Of a stretch of DNA of 9,481 nucleotides, positions 5,581 through 9,481 are shown piece after piece. The position numbers and the translations under genes were made by a program. Origin of the DNA: Balneolaceae bacterium (GTDB lineage Bacteria > Bacteroidota > Rhodothermia > Balneolales > Balneolaceae); assembly GCA_007123985.1 (NCBI GenBank), contig SLGA01000199.1, forward strand, positions 1 through 9,481, given 5' to 3'. Positions within the stretch are counted from its first letter, which is position 1; each line of letters begins with the position of its first letter. The notes beneath the pieces were generated by a model. The model saw only the letters and a list, made by a program, of their open reading frames with translations. It did no database searches and was not told the DNA's origin.

Positions 5581-6924
5581 TTAATACCCGAGTTCCTCAG
5601 GCAGGAAAATCGGTTTATTCGATACCCACTTACCACGTGTAAAGTCCGGGAATGGCACTGCAGAACCACCATTTGCAATCGATTGCTCTGACAATGCTAC
5701 AATAGCAGCGCTGCTGGCGGCATCATACACATCGATAGGTGTTGTGGTTTTTCGCTTAACCGATTCTATAAATGCATTTCGGATAAAGAAATCCTTACCA
5801 CCATGCCCGGAACCCCGGGCGTCTTCTTCATGCCGCTTCCATACGGAGGAGTCAAACTCATCCTGGTATGGCTGAAATTCATCCCATCTGTGATCCCGGG
5901 ATCTCCCTTCTATGTAAATACGGTCTGCCTCAAGCTGCCATAAACCGTTGGTGCCCTGTACTCTGAATGCTTTATTATTGTCGGCACGCGGAAGGGTTGT
6001 ATCATGAATAATGATTACCGTTTCGCCATTTGCGGTAGTTAATGTTGCCGTTACGATATCACCTTTTTTAAAATCGGCATCTTTGTAGGGATGATTTTCC
6101 CCGCCATGCTTTTTCACATAATTGCTGAGTCCCTTTGCCTTACTTGCTGCTGCCGACAGTGAAAGGTATTGATTACCGCGATGAATGTTCAGCCAGTGGC
6201 CAACCGCTCCCGTTCCATGATCGGGGTAGAGCAGGGCATTTCGCTTTAGATTGTGCTGCGTTCTCCAGTTTGATGCACGAGCTCTTCCTTCGTGCGGGCC
6301 AAATTCTGCATTATCTCTGAAGAGTACGCCATATAAATTGTGCTGATAACCACACTGAGCATGAACAAGTTCACCAAACAGTCCTTCACGAACCATATTA
6401 AGAACAGCCATTACATCCCGCTGATAGCATGTATTTTTCAATGGCATCAGTGGCACACCGGTCTCTTCATAAGTGTTTACAAGATCCCAGCATCCCTCAA
6501 TTGAGATAGCTGCCGGAATTTCAAGCGCAACATATTTCCCTGCCCTCATGGCAGCCACACTCTGTTCCACATGGTATTCCCACGGCGTGCTGATTACCAC
6601 GGCATCCAGATCGTCGCGTTCCACTAGCTTTTTATATGCATCGGGGCCTTCGGTATAAAGCTCGGCTCTTCCCTTACCTGCATCGTGCACCAGTTGCTGT
6701 GCTCTTGCGGCATTTTCAGGATCGAGATCGCAAATAGCAGGCACTTCAATATCTGTTCGGTTTAAAATTCCACGTAAGTGCCCCGTTCCACGAGATCCGG
6801 TTCCGATAAATCCAACGCGTACAATCCGGTCATCTTTTTTTGTGGAAATGCTAAATGATTTGAGTGGAAAAGCCAGGCCTGCGGCTGTGGCTGAGGTAGT
6901 CTTTAAAAAATCTTTTCTGTTCAT
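5581..6924 (-). CDS. Second GH109-type NAD-dependent glycosidase, Gfo/Idh/MocA fold
   Basis: The 447-residue product is full length for GH109 and clearly paralogous to the protein at 1322-2683, but well diverged. The leader 'NRKDFLKTTSATAAGLAFPL' is Tat-like with Arg-Lys in place of Arg-Arg. The NAD motif is GTGSRG (41-46). The active-site equivalents Glu135, Tyr167, Tyr233 and His236 (in 'YPDHG') are kept. The acid/base loop reads GSGHGG (371-376): His374 is present but the first Gly of the usual GGHGG is Ser. The C-terminal 'TPIDVYD...LSEQSIANG...FPDFTRGKW' block is typical of the family. It probably removes terminal N-acetylgalactosamine, possibly with a linkage or aglycone preference different from its paralogue. 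It is the first gene of a probable operon with the EamA transporter and faces away from agaS. The ATG at 6922-6924 is the natural start because the leader begins immediately. Confidence 0.9.
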   Translation of the reverse strand: MNRKDFLKTTSATAAGLAFPLKSFSISTKKDDRIVRVGFIGTGSRGTGHLRGILNRTDIEVPAICDLDPENAARAQQLVHDAGKGRAELYTEGPDAYKKLVERDDLDAVVISTPWEYHVEQSVAAMRAGKYVALEIPAAISIEGCWDLVNTYEETGVPLMPLKNTCYQRDVMAVLNMVREGLFGELVHAQCGYQHNLYGVLFRDNAEFGPHEGRARASNWRTQHNLKRNALLYPDHGTGAVGHWLNIHRGNQYLSLSAAASKAKGLSNYVKKHGGENHPYKDADFKKGDIVTATLTTANGETVIIIHDTTLPRADNNKAFRVQGTNGLWQLEADRIYIEGRSRDHRWDEFQPYQDEFDSSVWKRHEEDARGSGHGGKDFFIRNAFIESVKRKTTTPIDVYDAASSAAIVALSEQSIANGGSAVPFPDFTRGKWVSNKPIFLPEELGY

Positions 6925-7045
6925 CTATTTAGATATCTGAAATGTTTTGATTGAATTAACCGGACGGTTCGTGCTGAATCCGGGAAACGTAACTGCTGAT
7001 TTTGTGATGAGCTTAACCCCGGCAAACTGAATTCCGAATACCGAC

Positions 7046-7051
7046 ATTATA
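7046..7051 (-). promoter_or_regulatory. Possible -10 element (TATAAT) for the GH109-2 / transporter operon
   Basis: The minus strand reads a perfect TATAAT about 122 bp upstream of the GH109 ATG. A TTGCGC lies upstream but only 14 bp away, too close for a standard -35, and the host group often uses a TAnnTTTG-type -7 instead. It is a candidate only. Confidence 0.2.
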
Positions 7052-7557
7052 CCTGCTTTTTCTTTGCGCAATTTAGCATATCACAACCCGACAAACTATT
7101 TTAGTAAAAAAAAGAAACTTAAAAAATTATTTTTTGTTACTTATTGTAACGGATATGCAAAAATCTTGGTTGCTTTAAGCAGTATTGCCTGTGTCACAGG
7201 TTTTCCACCTTATTGCTATAGAACAGTTCTCAAGACACACTCATATGGCCAATTTCTTTCATCACAAGCCAATGGTCTATTTCGTATCGACCTAAACTGC
7301 AATATTACTAAACGGTTCGCTTGTTAATTCAGAACTGAACGGTCATTTCTATGAATCAATACTGTACAGCCAAGTCTATTTCTTCGAAGTCTTCTTTTAT
7401 ATAGAAGCGCTCCCAACAAATGATCCACAACAAAAAATTAAATAACCAACCTGTTTTTCAGATTTTAAATCTAAAGGCATCTGAAGCACTCACATTTTTT
7501 ATTCTTATTATTTATTGTGTTTTTAATTTCGTTTTGTTTTTTTTAGATTGAAAATTA

Positions 7558-7567
7558 TCGCTAGCGA
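7558..7567. promoter_or_regulatory. Perfect 10-bp palindrome upstream of agaS, candidate operator
   Basis: TCGCTAGCGA is its own reverse complement and lies 80 bp before the agaS ATG, in otherwise AT-rich DNA where a GC-containing palindrome stands out. Control of the agaS operon by a sugar-responsive regulator is plausible; no regulator gene is in the window. Confidence 0.3.
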
Positions 7568-7647
7568 CTACAAATCAAATTGACTACACCGTGAGATTCT
7601 TAACTGTAAGCAATATGTGAAGATTCTCTCAGCTAACTACTATATAC

Positions 7648-8790
7648 ATGGACATAGAAAATAATCTCAATACGATTCACACAAAGAAGGAAATTGAAGG
7701 CCAGCCCGATCTGTGGGTTAAAACCATTCAGCAATTAAAAGAGAACGAGTCAATTCAATCATTTTTATGCCCGCTGCTTGAAAAATCGCATCTGAACATC
7801 ATTTTAACCGGTGCCGGAAGCTCTGCTTTTATTGGAGAAAGTGTTCAGCACCTTTTTCACATGAAAACAGGCATTAATGTAAATGCTATATCCACCACAA
7901 CACTTGTTACTCATTTTAAGGAGTTTGTAGATCCTGAAGTACCTTTACTCTTGATATCCTTTGCACGATCTGGCAACAGCCCCGAAAGTAATGCAGCCGT
8001 TGATATTGCAGAAAACTTATGCAAAGAGGTTTATCACATTGCCATCACCTGTAATGAAAACGGTAAACTGGCACACCGAATTAATGAACTAAAAAACGGA
8101 TTAACCATTACCCTGCCTCCTGAATCAGAAGACCTTGGCCTGGCCATGACCGGTAGTTTTACCTCTATGATTCTAACTGCTTCCTATTTAACTGAATTCA
8201 ACAAGGAAAACGGGCAGTCTGCACTCATTAAAACAATTGCAAAATCAGCTAAGAGTGTAATTTCCAAATGCAGTACACGGTTAAGAGAAATTTCTTTAGA
8301 TCATTTCGACAGAATTGTATTTCTGGGATCCGGCCCTCTTGAAGGAATTGCAAAAGAATCGCACCTGAAAGTGCAGGAGCTTACCGACGGACAGGTAGTC
8401 GGTAAATTTGATTCTTTCCTTGGATTCAGGCATGGCCCAAAAGCCGTAGTAAATGAGAATACAGTTTTGGTTTTTCTTTTCTCTACGGATGAAGACGTAT
8501 TCCGCTACGAAAAAGACCTTGCTCAACAAATAGTTCAAGACGGAATTGCGAAATATTGTATTGGTGTATTTTGCAATCAAGATCAGGCTGAATGCCTCGA
8601 TTTAGATCAAAAAATTATTTTCGATCTTGATGAAGGGGCACAAAAATCCTCTTACAATACCATTTTATACGTTATACCTGCACAGATTATGGGTTATTAC
8701 AAATCTATTAGTCTTGGATTAAACCCCGACTCCCCTTCAAAAAATAATGCCATATCAAGAGTGGTACAGGGAGTAACCATTTACAATTAA
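7648..8790 (+). CDS. agaS: AgaS-family SIS-domain sugar isomerase/deaminase (galactosamine-6-phosphate deaminase)
   Basis: The 380-residue protein has two SIS domains and the usual AgaS length (about 380-390). SIS-1 (about 45-185) carries 'LTGAGSSAFIG' (53-63) and 'SFARSGNSPES' (104-114), the phosphosugar-binding loops. SIS-2 (about 215-370) carries 'FLGSGPLEGIAKESHLKVQEL', beginning at 225, and 'FRHGPK' (260-265). It lacks the glutaminase domain of GlmS, which fits AgaS. In the known Aga pathway AgaS converts galactosamine-6-phosphate to tagatose-6-phosphate with release of ammonia in the cytoplasm. The next gene, of the AgaZ family, follows 53 bp downstream and supports the assignment over a generic isomerase. 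No Shine-Dalgarno precedes the ATG at 7648. The gene looks more AT-rich than the minus-strand genes to its left, which could be ordinary variation. Confidence 0.9.
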   Translation: MDIENNLNTIHTKKEIEGQPDLWVKTIQQLKENESIQSFLCPLLEKSHLNIILTGAGSSAFIGESVQHLFHMKTGINVNAISTTTLVTHFKEFVDPEVPLLLISFARSGNSPESNAAVDIAENLCKEVYHIAITCNENGKLAHRINELKNGLTITLPPESEDLGLAMTGSFTSMILTASYLTEFNKENGQSALIKTIAKSAKSVISKCSTRLREISLDHFDRIVFLGSGPLEGIAKESHLKVQELTDGQVVGKFDSFLGFRHGPKAVVNENTVLVFLFSTDEDVFRYEKDLAQQIVQDGIAKYCIGVFCNQDQAECLDLDQKIIFDLDEGAQKSSYNTILYVIPAQIMGYYKSISLGLNPDSPSKNNAISRVVQGVTIYN

Positions 8791-8808
8791 GCATCAAATT
8801 TTTGCTTA
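8788..8808 (+). repeat. Small stem-loop between agaS and the agaZ-family gene
   Basis: TAAGCA (8788-8793, including the agaS stop codon) pairs perfectly with TGCTTA (8803-8808) over a 9-nt loop. No T run follows, so it is more likely an intercistronic hairpin than a terminator. Six base pairs can arise by chance in AT-rich DNA. Confidence 0.25.
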
Positions 8809-8843
8809 GCAGTGTTATCATTTAATATTTAAAAAACTTTCGG

Positions 8844-9481
8844 ATGGAAATTCCAGCATTAAAAAAAATCATTACAGCATTCATTGAAAACAAGAACCTA
8901 AAAAAAACACTTTTTGCAGTTTGTCCAAACTCTGAAGCCGTAACAAGAGCGGCACTTCACGCGGCAAAGGAAGCAAATGCACCTATGTTATTTGCTGCCA
9001 CGTTAAATCAGGTTGACCGTGATGGCGGTTATACAGGTTTGACTCCAAAAGAACTAACTGATTTCATCTCCGATTACTCAAAAAAAATTGGGCTTCAATC
9101 CCCTGTTTACACCTGCCTCGATCATGGAGGCCCCTGGCTGAAAGACAAACACTCCACAGAGAAATACAGTTTTGAAAAATCCATGGCTGAGGTAAAAACC
9201 ACCCTCGAAGCCTGCATTGATGCCGGTTATGCCTTACTGCACATTGACCCAACTGTGGATATTCGACTTGGCAATGATGAACCCATCCCAATTGATCTCG
9301 TAGTTGAACGTACACTCGATATGATTGAACACGCTGAAAACTACAGACGATCAAATAACTACCCTCCAATCAGTTACGAAGTAGGTACCGAAGAAGTTCA
9401 CGGCGGCCTCGCTAATATGGAGAGTTTTGATCAATTCCTCGAAGGGCTTGATAAAGGCCTGAAAGAGAAAGGAATTGAAGA
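8844..9481 (+). CDS. agaZ: AgaZ/GatZ/KbaZ-family tagatose-1,6-bisphosphate aldolase subunit (3' end cut by window edge)
   Basis: The frame opens at ATG 8844 and continues for 212 codons to the right edge with no stop; the family is about 420 residues, so roughly half is visible. Family motifs appear in order: 'VCPNSEAV' (26-33), 'TLNQVDRDGGYTG' (53-65), 'LDHGGPWLKD' (92-101) and 'AGYALLHIDPT' (127-137). These correspond to the 'SNQVNQxGGYTG' and 'GDHLGPN' blocks of GatZ/KbaZ. Those proteins are described as the non-catalytic partner needed for full activity or stability of the class II aldolase GatY/KbaY, which splits tagatose-1,6-bisphosphate into glyceraldehyde-3-phosphate and dihydroxyacetone phosphate; the family has also been labelled tagatose-6-phosphate kinase in databases. 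AgaZ is favoured over GatZ because agaS is 53 bp upstream. No Shine-Dalgarno is seen before the start. Confidence 0.85.
   Translation, partial: MEIPALKKIITAFIENKNLKKTLFAVCPNSEAVTRAALHAAKEANAPMLFAATLNQVDRDGGYTGLTPKELTDFISDYSKKIGLQSPVYTCLDHGGPWLKDKHSTEKYSFEKSMAEVKTTLEACIDAGYALLHIDPTVDIRLGNDEPIPIDLVVERTLDMIEHAENYRRSNNYPPISYEVGTEEVHGGLANMESFDQFLEGLDKGLKEKGIE

Larger units (their letters stand above)
6925..7647. other. 723-bp AT-rich divergent spacer between the GH109 operon and agaS
   Basis: No convincing gene is present. One 87-codon open frame at 7064-7327 starts in an oligo-A tract and has an implausible composition. The spacer must carry promoters for both outward-facing operons. Visible symmetric elements are AACCG-GA-CGGTT (6958-6969), GTTAC-N5-GTAAC (7136-7150), CTTCGAAG (7382-7389), AGATTT-T-AAATCT (7460-7472) and TCGCTAGCGA (7558-7567). 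Poly-A/T tracts (7104-7135 and around 7495-7545) suggest bent DNA or promoter upstream elements. The length is generous for a simple divergent promoter, so a small RNA or long leader is possible but not shown. Confidence 0.6.

Noticed and set aside
7101..7150. Possible transcription terminator in the oligo-A/T stretch
   Set aside because: Neither flanking gene ends here; both point away from the spacer, so a terminator has no obvious purpose and the stem is only A/T pairs plus a short GTTAC/GTAAC repeat.
7064..7327. 87-codon plus-strand open frame in the long spacer
   Set aside because: It starts beside oligo-A tracts, has no ribosome binding site, and encodes a Lys/Cys/Tyr-rich product with no recognisable motif. 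The surrounding DNA looks like promoter-type spacer.
7648..8790. GlmS (glucosamine-6-phosphate synthase)
   Set aside because: It has two SIS domains, but there is no N-terminal glutaminase domain with a catalytic Cys, and the length and the neighbouring AgaZ-family gene fit AgaS.
9064..9369. 101-codon minus-strand open frame at the right end
   Set aside because: It is antisense to the agaZ-family gene, whose motifs are read through the same bases; the predicted product has no coherent features.

Overview
The window looks like part of a chromosome from a marine-type member of the Bacteroidota / Balneolota / Rhodothermota group. The evidence is indirect: moderate GC, AT-rich intergenic stretches, almost no Shine-Dalgarno sequences ahead of the genes, and secreted GH109-type Gfo/Idh/MocA proteins with 'NRKxFLK' leaders that are common in that group. 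No rRNA, tRNA, insertion sequence or CRISPR array was seen.

Layout. Positions 1-1211 (minus) hold the 5' 403 codons of a secreted protein that runs off the left edge; it has weak resemblance to polysaccharide-deacetylase-like barrels. Just upstream of it, on the same strand, is a GH109-type NAD-dependent glycosidase (1322-2683). A 370-bp divergent spacer with several palindromes separates this from a plus-strand exported amidohydrolase (3054-4148). That gene converges, with only 7 bp between stop codons, on a 102-residue unknown protein (4156-4464, minus). Further right on the minus strand are an EamA/DMT-type transporter (4614-5537) and, 43 bp upstream of it, a second GH109-type protein (5581-6924), probably one operon. 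A 723-bp AT-rich spacer follows, then a plus-strand pair: agaS (7648-8790) and an agaZ/gatZ/kbaZ-family gene (8844 to the right edge, truncated).

How it fits together. The coherent theme is use of N-acetylgalactosamine (GalNAc). Two exported GH109 enzymes could release GalNAc from glycans, the EamA protein is the only transporter in view and a candidate importer of the released sugar or a derivative, AgaS would convert galactosamine-6-phosphate to tagatose-6-phosphate and ammonia, and the AgaZ-family protein belongs to the tagatose-bisphosphate aldolase step. The kinase, the deacetylase and the catalytic aldolase subunit are not in the window and may lie to the right. The amidohydrolase, the 102-residue protein and the left-edge secreted protein have no assigned place in this pathway; their link is by neighbourhood only.
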